The notes below the pieces were generated by a model. That model was not told the DNA's origin, made no database searches, and saw only the letters and a program-made list of their open reading frames with translations. From assembly GCA_044227985.1 (NCBI GenBank), contig JBGAVT010000014.1, forward strand, positions 1-34,753: a DNA stretch of 34,753 nt. Direction: 5' to 3'. Position numbers and translations under genes: made by a program. Positions 25,645 to 31,551 of the stretch are shown here, one piece after another; the first letter of the stretch is position 1, and each line of letters starts with the position of its first letter. The stretch is from CAZUNB01 sp044227985. Lineage in GTDB: Bacteria; Patescibacteriota; Saccharimonadia; Saccharimonadales; JAGPDM01.

Positions 25645-26085
25645 ATGACTATACAAACACTTTATCAATCAACCACTGGCAAGATTAGCCTAGCTACAAC
25701 TATGGGGTTTGTTGGTTTTATGACATACGTTGTTCCTGCTGCCGCAGCTGATGAATGTCTTAGCATCGGTACCGACACAAACCCACTAGTGAATGGAACC
25801 AAATGCACGATTGGTAGCACTAGAGCCGGTCAAGACGCGAACACACTTTTCGGGGCGGATGGTATTTTCAACAAGGTAGTCAATATTTTGCTCTTTTTGG
25901 TTGGCGCTGTTAGTGTCATCATGTTGATTGTTGGTGGTTTCCGTTATGTTATCAGTGCCGGCGACCAAAATGCAGTTACCGGAGCTAAGAATACAATTTT
26001 GTATGCGATTATCGGCCTTATCATTTCTTTCATAGCTTTTGGTGCTGTCAACTTCCTGACATCAAGCCTTGCTCCTCAATCATAA
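25645..26085 (+). CDS. VirB2/TrbC-like pilin paralogue 6
   Basis: A 146-aa protein. The N-terminus is unusual for a signal peptide (MTIQTLYQSTTGKISLATTMGF) but continues into a hydrophobic stretch ending near VPAAAAD. Two Cys (DECLSI and TKCTI), a VNILLFLVGAVSVIMLIVGGFRYVISA helix, the loop GDQNAVTGAKNTILYAIIGL and a second helix follow. It is very close to paralogue 5 in the membrane part (LVGAVSVIM..GGFRYV.SAGDQNAVTGAKNTILYA). Possibly separately promoted; the strong palindrome at 26160 follows it. Confidence 0.84.
   Translation: MTIQTLYQSTTGKISLATTMGFVGFMTYVVPAAAADECLSIGTDTNPLVNGTKCTIGSTRAGQDANTLFGADGIFNKVVNILLFLVGAVSVIMLIVGGFRYVISAGDQNAVTGAKNTILYAIIGLIISFIAFGAVNFLTSSLAPQS
25966..26006 (+). 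repeat. Second copy of the 41-nt identical block
   Basis: Partner of 25453-25493 within pilin paralogue 6; same 41 nt on the same strand, 513 nt away. Confidence 0.85.
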
Positions 26086-26159
26086 GTAGAGTCAAATTTA
26101 GTTTGATAATAGTATAAATTCTACTCTTATTTTCTTTTTCGCAAATAAAAAAACTGTTA

Positions 26160-26203
26160 TTAATGTAAATAATCTGCTCGATTGAGCAGATTATTTACAT
26201 TAA
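26160..26203. terminator. Perfect 20-bp palindrome between convergent genes
   Basis: A 20-nt stem (26160-26179 paired with 26184-26203) with a GATT loop and no mismatch. It lies between the ends of pilin paralogue 6 (26085, +) and hsp20 (26227, -), where a bidirectional terminator would sit. There is no clear T-tract on either side, so a pure intrinsic terminator is not certain. An A/T-rich stretch precedes it. Confidence 0.6.
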
Positions 26204-26226
26204 ATACTGAATCGAAATAAGTAGTT

Positions 26227-26679
26227 TTACTTAATCTCAATCTTCTTAATTGTGTCTTGTTTGACTTTGGTAAAGCTAATTGTCAAGACACCGTCCTTGA
26301 GGACTGCATCGATTTCGTCCTCTTTAACCGGTACTGGCATTGTGATGCTTCGCGAAAAATCTCCCCAGTAACTTTCCTGCAGGTAAAAGTTCTCTGCCCC
26401 GTCAGTATTGACCGAACGAGTTCCCTGGATAGTCAGCGTATTGTCAGAGATACTAACGTCGAGATCACCTTTGTTAACGCCAGCAATCGGCGCAATCACA
26501 AAAACCTTCTCACGAGTCTCATAAACGTCAACGGCTAGTTGCCCCGGAATACTTTCTTCTTCATTCCAGTCATCGTTTGTACTATTGTCGTCAGCGGTTA
26601 CTGACTGATCATCACCCAGAAAAGCTGCTGTTAGCTCATCATCGATTAATAAATCATCATTCTGTTGTTTACGTGCCAT
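26227..26679 (-). CDS. Small heat-shock protein Hsp20 (alpha-crystallin family)
   Basis: 150 aa. The alpha-crystallin domain is clear: VDVYETREKVFVIAPIAGVNKGDLDVSI (early strands), SDNTLTIQG, the FSRSITMPVPVKEDEI...LKDGVLTISF block with the A-x-x-x-(D/N)GVL signature. An acidic 40-residue N-terminal arm precedes it. These ATP-independent chaperones hold unfolding proteins. The start at 26679 (MARKQQ) has a GGGGGAG site 5-9 nt upstream; an in-frame upstream ATG at 26766 lies in promoter DNA and is not used. Monocistronic, convergent with the pilin operon. Confidence 0.93.
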   Translation of the reverse strand: MARKQQNDDLLIDDELTAAFLGDDQSVTADDNSTNDDWNEEESIPGQLAVDVYETREKVFVIAPIAGVNKGDLDVSISDNTLTIQGTRSVNTDGAENFYLQESYWGDFSRSITMPVPVKEDEIDAVLKDGVLTISFTKVKQDTIKKIEIK

Positions 26680-26745
26680 GCACTCTCCCCCATTAGTTGT
26701 CTTGTTTTTCCACCTGAAAAGTTTTTTGGTCTTTGTATTATCAGT

Positions 26746-26775
26746 AGTATACACAAAAACTATCACCTAACTCAA
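26746..26775 (-). promoter_or_regulatory. hsp20 promoter
   Basis: On the minus strand TTGAGT (26775-26770), 18 nt, TATACT (26751-26746). No CIRCE-type repeat (TTAGCACTC...GAGTGCTAA) was seen around it. The leader of ~60 nt ends with a GGGGGAG ribosome binding site. Confidence 0.55.
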
Positions 26776-26802
26776 GGGTGTTGGTAAAACTACAACTGGT
26801 TT

Positions 26803-26811
26803 TGCTACGAT
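26803..26811 (+). promoter_or_regulatory. Extended -10 of comF
   Basis: TGC-TACGAT (26803-26811), six nt before the comF ATG at 26818. There is no convincing -35 and no Shine-Dalgarno, so the transcript probably starts at or near the start codon. Confidence 0.55.
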
Positions 26812-26817
26812 AAGGTT

Positions 26818-27480
26818 ATGTTTGAGTCAATCATCTCTGTTGTTGCGCCACACACCTGTGTTGGTTGTGGTGCAGAAGGTGCAATTGTTTGTGAAGTTTG
26901 TCTGTTGAGTTTTTTACATCATCCCGTATCGGCTTGTTATCGCTGCAAGGCGCTGAGTGATGATTATGCCACTTGTCCGACTTGTCGTCGTAAAAGCTCA
27001 GTTAAACGTGTCTGGGTGGCAGCTCGCTACGAAGGTTTGGGTAAGGAGCTAATACGTAAATATAAGTTTGAACGTGCTTGTGCCGCTGGTAAAGTTTTAG
27101 GTAAACAGTTGGCAGACGTGATTCTTTCTGATGATTATGATGTTGTCTGCCCTATTCCACCTGATTCGCAGCGCTACCGCATGCGCGGATATAACCCGCC
27201 TGGCATTATTGCTAAGCACGTTGCTCGTCAGTTAAAAATTCCCTACGCTGAGCTGCTTGGAAAACAAGGTCATAAACGACAAGTCGGCCAGTCTGCCAAA
27301 AAGCGCCGACAGCAACTCGCAAATGCTTTTTATTCCAGGCATCCTAGAAAGATCGAAAATAAAAAAATCCTTCTGATTGATGATGTAATCAGTACCGGCG
27401 CTACACTTGAAGCCGCCGCTGCCGTTTTAGATGGAGCCGGTGCAAAGCGTGTTGAGGCAGCTGTATTTGCTCGTCCGTAA
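26818..27480 (+). CDS. comF: ComF family phosphoribosyltransferase
   Basis: 220 aa. An N-terminal zinc-ribbon region with paired Cys (CVGCGAEGAIVCEVC and CYRCKAL...CPTCRRK) is followed by a phosphoribosyltransferase domain. The latter has CPIPPDSQRYRMRGYNP (the characteristic ComF R.RGYN), the QVGQSAKKRRQ motif, and the PRPP-binding loop ILLIDDVISTGATL. ComF proteins take part in DNA uptake in naturally competent bacteria and are widespread in CPR. Start at 26818 is right after a -10 box, leaderless. No neighbours suggest a competence operon. Confidence 0.93.
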   Translation: MFESIISVVAPHTCVGCGAEGAIVCEVCLLSFLHHPVSACYRCKALSDDYATCPTCRRKSSVKRVWVAARYEGLGKELIRKYKFERACAAGKVLGKQLADVILSDDYDVVCPIPPDSQRYRMRGYNPPGIIAKHVARQLKIPYAELLGKQGHKRQVGQSAKKRRQQLANAFYSRHPRKIENKKILLIDDVISTGATLEAAAAVLDGAGAKRVEAAVFARP

Positions 27481-27484
27481 CGTT

Positions 27485-27874
27485 CTAGTTCAATATTTGC
27501 TGGATTATTAGAACAAGTGGTGAAATACCAGGTAAAATTTTGAACAAGATGACGAATCGCCTTAGAAACGGGATACTGGCTTTATAGTGGAACAACTTCC
27601 AAAAAATATAATAGCCATAGTAGGTTTCAACTTCACGGTCTTTAACGCCGGATTTTTTACGAGCCCAAATCTCGAGTACTGTGAACGGGCAGCTGCCATA
27701 AAGTTCATGAACCCCTACGACTATGACAACGTAGGCGACTTGCTGTAGTGCAAATTCAGGATAGCCGTTAAAGACCAAGAATGCCCCGATCCAAAACCAG
27801 GCCATAATAGCTGTGTGAACAAACACGGTAACCCAGGCGAGTGCAAGATAGCGATTCTGAATTTTTTTTGGCAT
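27485..27874 (-). CDS. DUF2784-like small membrane protein
   Basis: 129 aa with four hydrophobic segments (AWVTVFVHTAIMAWFWIGAFLVF, VAYVVIVVGVHELY, the GYYIFWKLF region, and the C-terminal ILFKILPGISPLVLII) and ELYGSCPFTVLEIWARKKSG. The GSCPFTVLE stretch resembles the CPLTxLE signature of DUF2784 proteins. Function unknown. The ATG at 27874 was preferred over a TTG start at 27919 because it lies 6 nt after a TATACT box. It is convergent with comF, leaving 4 nt between them. Confidence 0.65.
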   Translation of the reverse strand: MPKKIQNRYLALAWVTVFVHTAIMAWFWIGAFLVFNGYPEFALQQVAYVVIVVGVHELYGSCPFTVLEIWARKKSGVKDREVETYYGYYIFWKLFHYKASIPFLRRFVILFKILPGISPLVLIIQQILN

Positions 27875-28308
27875 TGTTCTAGTATACTTTAAAAAAGATT
27901 TCGTAGTTTTCCAACTCAATAGCGTCGATTTTTAATGCCTAATAGTTCTCCGATATTTTTTTAAGCTGTATGCTGGCAATAGTTAGCTCAGTCTATCTGT
28001 ATTTGCGTCCGCTGTTAGCGCTCCAATGGATGGAAGGGTACTTTCTAGCCCCGCCGAACAGAAGTCCGACACCAGATAGTTGGCTAAAATATGATTTCTA
28101 TTTTTTTCCGCTACTATTTTCTTCCCGTAAAAAAGAAAAACGCGCAAAGCCTAAAGGCTTAGATACTCGCTTCGCTCACTATTCCGTTAGTTCGAGTCTC
28201 GCGAGTAAAATTGCTCGACTCTCCTTCCTTGCCAATTCTTTTTGCTGAAGCAAAAGCTGGTTTTGATCCCTATATATTAAAAACAGCCCAGTAGGGCTGC
28301 GTTTAATA
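27875..28308. other. 434-nt region without a credible gene; hairpins and tRNA terminator
   Basis: The left end has TATACT (27886-27881) of the leftward DUF2784-like gene. The rest is low-complexity DNA with small hairpins, including one near 28185-28222 (GAGTCTCGCGAG and CTCGACTC arms) and TTTTGCT-GA-AGCAAAA around 28239-28254. A reading frame from 27970 to 28248 on the plus strand has composition and sequence unlike a protein and no start signals; it is not called. No known RNA (tmRNA, RNase P, SRP) could be recognised. Confidence 0.4.
28279..28300 (-). terminator. Intrinsic terminator of tRNA-Ser(UGA)
   Basis: On the minus strand CAGCCC (28299-28294), loop TACT, GGGCTG (28289-28284), then five T (28283-28279). 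It lies 9 nt past the tRNA CCA end. Confidence 0.8.
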
Positions 28309-28399
28309 TGGCGGAGAGGGAGGGATTCGAACCCTCGAAGACGGGTTACGCCTTGCCGGTTTTCAAGACCGGTACCTTCAACCGCTCGGTCACCTCTCC
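28309..28399 (-). tRNA. tRNA-Ser (anticodon UGA)
   Basis: The minus-strand cloverleaf begins GGAGAGG (28399) and ends CCTCTCC-G-CCA. The anticodon loop CTTGAAA gives UGA (serine, UCA/UCN codons), and a long variable arm is as expected for class II tRNAs. The T-arm reads GGTTCGAATCC. The 3' CCA is encoded (28311-28309). Confidence 0.95.
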
Positions 28400-28494
28400 A
28401 ATTTTATGTGTTTCGCCGGGACGAAACGTACACTGGATTATATCACCTCAGAGAAGATAACGGTACTTTTGTTGGTGTGGTTTTTGTGTAATTT

Positions 28495-28503
28495 TGCTAT
28501 AAT
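28495..28503 (+). promoter_or_regulatory. Extended -10 promoter of the 205-aa membrane protein
   Basis: TGC-TATAAT (28495-28503) with a weak upstream TTGGTG. The start codon at 28513 is 9 nt past the -10 and no Shine-Dalgarno is present. Confidence 0.6.
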
Positions 28504-28512
28504 GCTTATGAT

Positions 28513-29130
28513 ATGGCGGACGAAGAAACCAATAAACCAGTTGATAACACTGCAGTCGATGCATCCAGCAATCAAGAAGCTTCTGAGGGCTGGAGCTTTG
28601 AGCCTGAAGACAATGGTAGCGACCCTGGTAGTTCGCAAGTAGAAAAGCTAGAAGAAGTTGAACAGAGTCAATCGCAAGAAGTTAGCTGGCAGGCCAGCGA
28701 GTATATTTCACACCAAAGAGGCGTGGGTTGGTACGTAGGTTTCGTTTCAGTCGTTCTTTTAATTAGTGCAGCTATTATCTACTGGCAGCGTGACATCTTT
28801 AGCGTTGTTGTACTTCTGCTTTTGAGTGGTGGTTTGTTGTATTTTATCAATGCTAAGCCGAATAATCGTACCTATATAATCGACGACGAAGGGATTTCTA
28901 TAGGTGAGGTTCTGCTCCCGTTTGAATCATTTCGTTCATTCTCGATTCAGGTTGAGCGAGGGTTGTACTTGTTAACCTTTCGTCCCTTGAAGCGCTTCGG
29001 CTTACCTACCGAAGCTTATATGACAAAGGCGGAGGTTGACCCAGCTGTCGAGATTCTGCAACGGCATCTGCCGCTTGAAGAGCGTGAAATGAATTTTATT
29101 GATAAAACTATCAACCAATTACATCTTTAA
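28513..29130 (+). CDS. Two-helix membrane protein with C-terminal PH-like domain
   Basis: 205 aa. About 55 acidic, disordered residues, then WQASEYISHQRG and two closely spaced transmembrane helices (about 73-91 and 95-115, GWYVGFVSVVLLISAAIIY and IFSVVVLLLLSGGLLYFIN). A ~90-residue domain follows with YIIDDEGISIGEVLLPFESFRSFSIQ and PLKRFGLPTEAYM. It resembles the bacterial PH-domain-like membrane proteins common in CPR; no function is assigned. It has its own leaderless promoter and no operon partner; tRNA-Arg follows. Confidence 0.8.
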   Translation: MADEETNKPVDNTAVDASSNQEASEGWSFEPEDNGSDPGSSQVEKLEEVEQSQSQEVSWQASEYISHQRGVGWYVGFVSVVLLISAAIIYWQRDIFSVVVLLLLSGGLLYFINAKPNNRTYIIDDEGISIGEVLLPFESFRSFSIQVERGLYLLTFRPLKRFGLPTEAYMTKAEVDPAVEILQRHLPLEEREMNFIDKTINQLHL

Positions 29131-29168
29131 ATATGCATTGATAGCTTTTATTATCAGTAGTTTAGCGC

Positions 29169-29174
29169 TACAAT
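29169..29174 (+). promoter_or_regulatory. -10 of the tRNA promoter
   Basis: TACAAT (29169-29174), with the tRNA-Arg 5' end 17 nt downstream. No clear -35. Both tRNAs and the terminator at 29398 could be one transcript. Confidence 0.45.
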
Positions 29175-29191
29175 AGTTGCTACGCTTGCGT

Positions 29192-29268
29192 GTACCCGTA
29201 GCTCAGCTGGATAGAGCGTTTGTTTGCGGTACAAGAGGTCGGAGGTTCGAATCCCCCCGGGTACACCA
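29192..29268 (+). tRNA. tRNA-Arg (anticodon GCG)
   Basis: Cloverleaf GTACCCG...CGGGTAC-A-CCA with D-arm GCTC..GAGC. The anticodon stem TTTGT/ACAAG has loop TTGCGGT, giving GCG (reads CGC, and CGU by wobble). T-arm GGAGGTTCGAATCCCCC. CCA is encoded. Most bacteria decode CGN with an ACG anticodon edited to ICG, so GCG is noteworthy. Confidence 0.9.
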
Positions 29269-29307
29269 CGCTATAGCCAGACCTTTAATGGTCAAATTCT
29301 CATGCGA

Positions 29308-29400
29308 GGAGAGGTACCCAAGTGGCTGAAGGGGCGGCTTTGCTAAAGCTGTAGGGGGCTTCACGGCCCCGCGAGGGTTCGAATCCCTCTCTCTCCGCCA
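29308..29400 (+). tRNA. tRNA-Ser (anticodon GCU)
   Basis: Acceptor GGAGAGG pairs with TCTCTCC (one G-T). The anticodon stem CGGCT/AGCTG has loop TTGCTAA, giving GCU (serine AGC/AGU). A long variable arm and T-arm GAGGGTTCGAATCCCTC mark a class II tRNA. The encoded CCA (29398-29400) is the first 3 nt of the terminator stem that follows. Confidence 0.93.
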
Positions 29401-29437
29401 ATGTAAGAACCCACCGAATGGTGGGCTTTTACATTGG
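29398..29437 (+). terminator. Terminator hairpin overlapping the tRNA-Ser(GCU) CCA end
   Basis: Inner stem CCCACC (29410-29415), loop GAAT, GGTGGG (29420-29425), followed by CTTTT. An outer extension pairs CCAATGTAA (29398-29406) with TTACATTGG (29429-29437), interrupted by one mismatch. The 5' arm uses the tRNA's own CCA. Confidence 0.75.
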
Positions 29438-29665
29438 TCAGAGATCGTTCAGAATACAAACCCTACAGATGCTTCAGCCGAGGTTAAATCTATTTGAATT
29501 TGAGCAGTATAACGAACATGTTGGAATATGGCGGTGAGCCATGTCTAAGATCGCAGTGCAACCCTTCTTTGATTAAAAAGCGTAGTCTTTTTTCTTTGGT
29601 TAAATTTGTAAAAGGTAACTCATCTTTTTCTAATCTCTTGTAAGTTGCGTGATATTCTTAAACAG

Positions 29666-30337
29666 ATGATTAAGCTAATAATTTTTGACTGGGATGACGT
29701 CCTTACCCTTGGCTCTACCGAAGGTTATTACAAGTGTTATCACGAGGCTATGAAAGGCGTTGGGGTGACATTGAGCAAAATAGAAGAAAAAAAGAGAATT
29801 GATGCGAAATGGGGATCTTCTCATAACGAAGAATTAGCCGAGCTGCTTAAAGATAACCTCAATCTACTCCCTCGAGCAGTTAAAATCTATGAAAATTGTC
29901 TCTTCGGCCGAGACTATGTTGATTGTCTGACTCTAGTTCCCGGCACTATCGAAATGTTGAATCGTCTAACAAAAAACTACAAGATAGCCATTGCAACCGG
30001 TGCCAATTCGAAGCTGTTACAAGAGATAGTTTTTCCGAAGTTTAATATACCAAAAGTTTTTTCTCAAATAATTACTCCAGACGATTTAATCGATACACTT
30101 CACGCCAAACCACACCCTGAAAGCATAAATCGAATACTAAAAGAACAGCATTTTTCGTCAAAAGAGACTGTTGTGGTTGGGGATGCAAAAAATGATGTGC
30201 TTATGGCACAGGCTGCGGGTGTTGAAGCAATTGTAGTTTTGACTGGTCATCTATCCGAATATGAGGCAAAAGAGCTGGGCGTGAAGCACATTGTTGAGAG
30301 CGTAGTCGCACTAGAGGGTTTACTAAGTAAGTTGTAG
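29666..30337 (+). CDS. HAD-family hydrolase (phosphatase)
   Basis: 223 aa. Motif I FDWDDVLTL (DxD: nucleophile and acid/base Asp), motif II IAIATGANS (Thr), motif III Lys in LHAKPHPESI, motif IV VVVGDAKNDVLMAQAAG (acidic metal ligands). The helical cap between motifs I and II fits the phosphoglycolate phosphatase / beta-phosphoglucomutase-like group. The specific substrate cannot be told. The ATG at 29666 starts directly at MIKLIIFDWDD; a TTG at 29645 is in frame but has no supporting signal. No Shine-Dalgarno seen. Confidence 0.88.
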   Translation: MIKLIIFDWDDVLTLGSTEGYYKCYHEAMKGVGVTLSKIEEKKRIDAKWGSSHNEELAELLKDNLNLLPRAVKIYENCLFGRDYVDCLTLVPGTIEMLNRLTKNYKIAIATGANSKLLQEIVFPKFNIPKVFSQIITPDDLIDTLHAKPHPESINRILKEQHFSSKETVVVGDAKNDVLMAQAAGVEAIVVLTGHLSEYEAKELGVKHIVESVVALEGLLSKL

Positions 30338-30385
30338 CTTTTAATTTTCTTAGCATAAGCACTTTCATATCTGTTGTTTCTCGGC

Positions 30386-30391
30386 TATATT
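30386..30391 (+). promoter_or_regulatory. -10 of the ABC transporter operon
   Basis: TATATT (30386-30391), with a weak TTTCAT 17 nt upstream. It is 5 nt before the GTG (30397) and 8 nt before the ATG (30400) of the ATPase gene, so the transcript may have little or no leader. Confidence 0.5.
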
Positions 30392-30399
30392 ATAGGGTG

Positions 30400-31551
30400 A
30401 TGGCAGAGATTCAAATTAAGCGTATTCATAAAGTCTATGGAAGCGGCAATGGTGCCACGCCTGTACTTCGGGGCGTTAATTTCAACGTCGAACACGGTGA
30501 GTTTTTAGCGGTAACTGGACCGAGTGGTTCTGGTAAATCTACACTCATGAATTTGTTGGGACTATTAGATGTTCCAACTAATGGCGAATACTTCCTCGAT
30601 AAAATAGATACTGCTGGTCTAAGCAGTCGAAAAGCTGCAAAAATTCGCCGTCAAAAAATTGGATTTATCTTTCAGAGCTTCAACCTACTCCCCCGTCAAC
30701 ACGTTATCGATAATATTGTTTTACCGATGGTCTATCTTGGAACTTCTAAAATCCAACGCGAAAAACGTGCCCATGAACTTCTTGAGCAGGTTGGACTGAC
30801 TGATCGCGGATATTACCTGCCTAGTCAGCTTTCTGGTGGTCAAAAACAGAGAGTGGCGGTTGCTCGAGCATTAGCCAACAACCCTAGTTTAATATTGGCC
30901 GATGAGCCAACCGGTAACCTTGATCAAGAAACCGGCCAACAGATTATTGATTTGCTTCGTGAGCTCAACAAAAAAGGGCATACGGTTATTATCGTGACGC
31001 ACAACGAAGCGATCGCAAAACAAGCTCAGCGCATAATCCATATTGTTGATGGTGAGCTAGCTAGTGATAAAAGCCAAGTAGCAACTTATGAACTCCGAGA
31101 TAGTAGAAAAGCATACCGCACAAATGAGCCACTAGCTAAATCTTTAGTTGAGAGCGAGGAAGTACGGTCTATACCAGCTATTGATGCAGTCGAGTATCAG
31201 GCACATATCCACGAGGATTTTGTGGCGGGAACACGCGATACGGAGCTAAGTCTCTTGCAGCTTTCGCAGACATTATCACCAGATATGGCTTCACCAGTGG
31301 TTGATTCTGACTTAGAAGAAGTGGTTTCATCTTCGCCACCACCAAACGATATTGATGAATCTATAGATCGAATTGCCATCCCTGTGCATCAGACTCGTTC
31401 TGTAGCTAAGAAAGTTCGTACCTATCGTAGTTCAAAGACTGCTCGTGAACTCTCGCGCAAGAATCGGCGGAATGCCTTTGTCTCAAACGACAAAGAAGCT
31501 AAAAAAAATAGCCAGAAACCAAGCTCTAAAAAGAAGAAAGCAACATCATGA
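30400..31551 (+). CDS. MacB/LolD-type ABC transporter ATP-binding protein with long C-terminal tail
   Basis: 383 aa from the ATG. Walker A GPSGSGKST (residues 40-48), Q-loop IFQSFNLLP, signature LSGGQKQRVAVARAL, Walker B LILADEPTGNLD, and the H-loop VTHNE. The NTPase matches the MacB/LolD/FtsE group. It exceeds the usual ~230 residues: about 150 extra residues at the C-terminus, with an acidic middle and a Lys/Arg/Ser-rich end (RKNRRNAF, SSKKKKATS) that look disordered. The start is either GTG at 30397 or ATG at 30400. It overlaps the permease gene (ATGA), so the two form a transporter operon. Confidence 0.94.
   Translation: MAEIQIKRIHKVYGSGNGATPVLRGVNFNVEHGEFLAVTGPSGSGKSTLMNLLGLLDVPTNGEYFLDKIDTAGLSSRKAAKIRRQKIGFIFQSFNLLPRQHVIDNIVLPMVYLGTSKIQREKRAHELLEQVGLTDRGYYLPSQLSGGQKQRVAVARALANNPSLILADEPTGNLDQETGQQIIDLLRELNKKGHTVIIVTHNEAIAKQAQRIIHIVDGELASDKSQVATYELRDSRKAYRTNEPLAKSLVESEEVRSIPAIDAVEYQAHIHEDFVAGTRDTELSLLQLSQTLSPDMASPVVDSDLEEVVSSSPPPNDIDESIDRIAIPVHQTRSVAKKVRTYRSSKTARELSRKNRRNAFVSNDKEAKKNSQKPSSKKKKATS

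Noticed and set aside
4708..26085. Integrated conjugative element
   Set aside because: No integrase, relaxase, coupling protein or flanking direct repeats were seen, and composition does not look different from the neighbouring genes.
27970..28248. 92-codon plus-strand frame
   Set aside because: Biased composition, no start signals and no recognisable similarity; the DNA looks non-coding.
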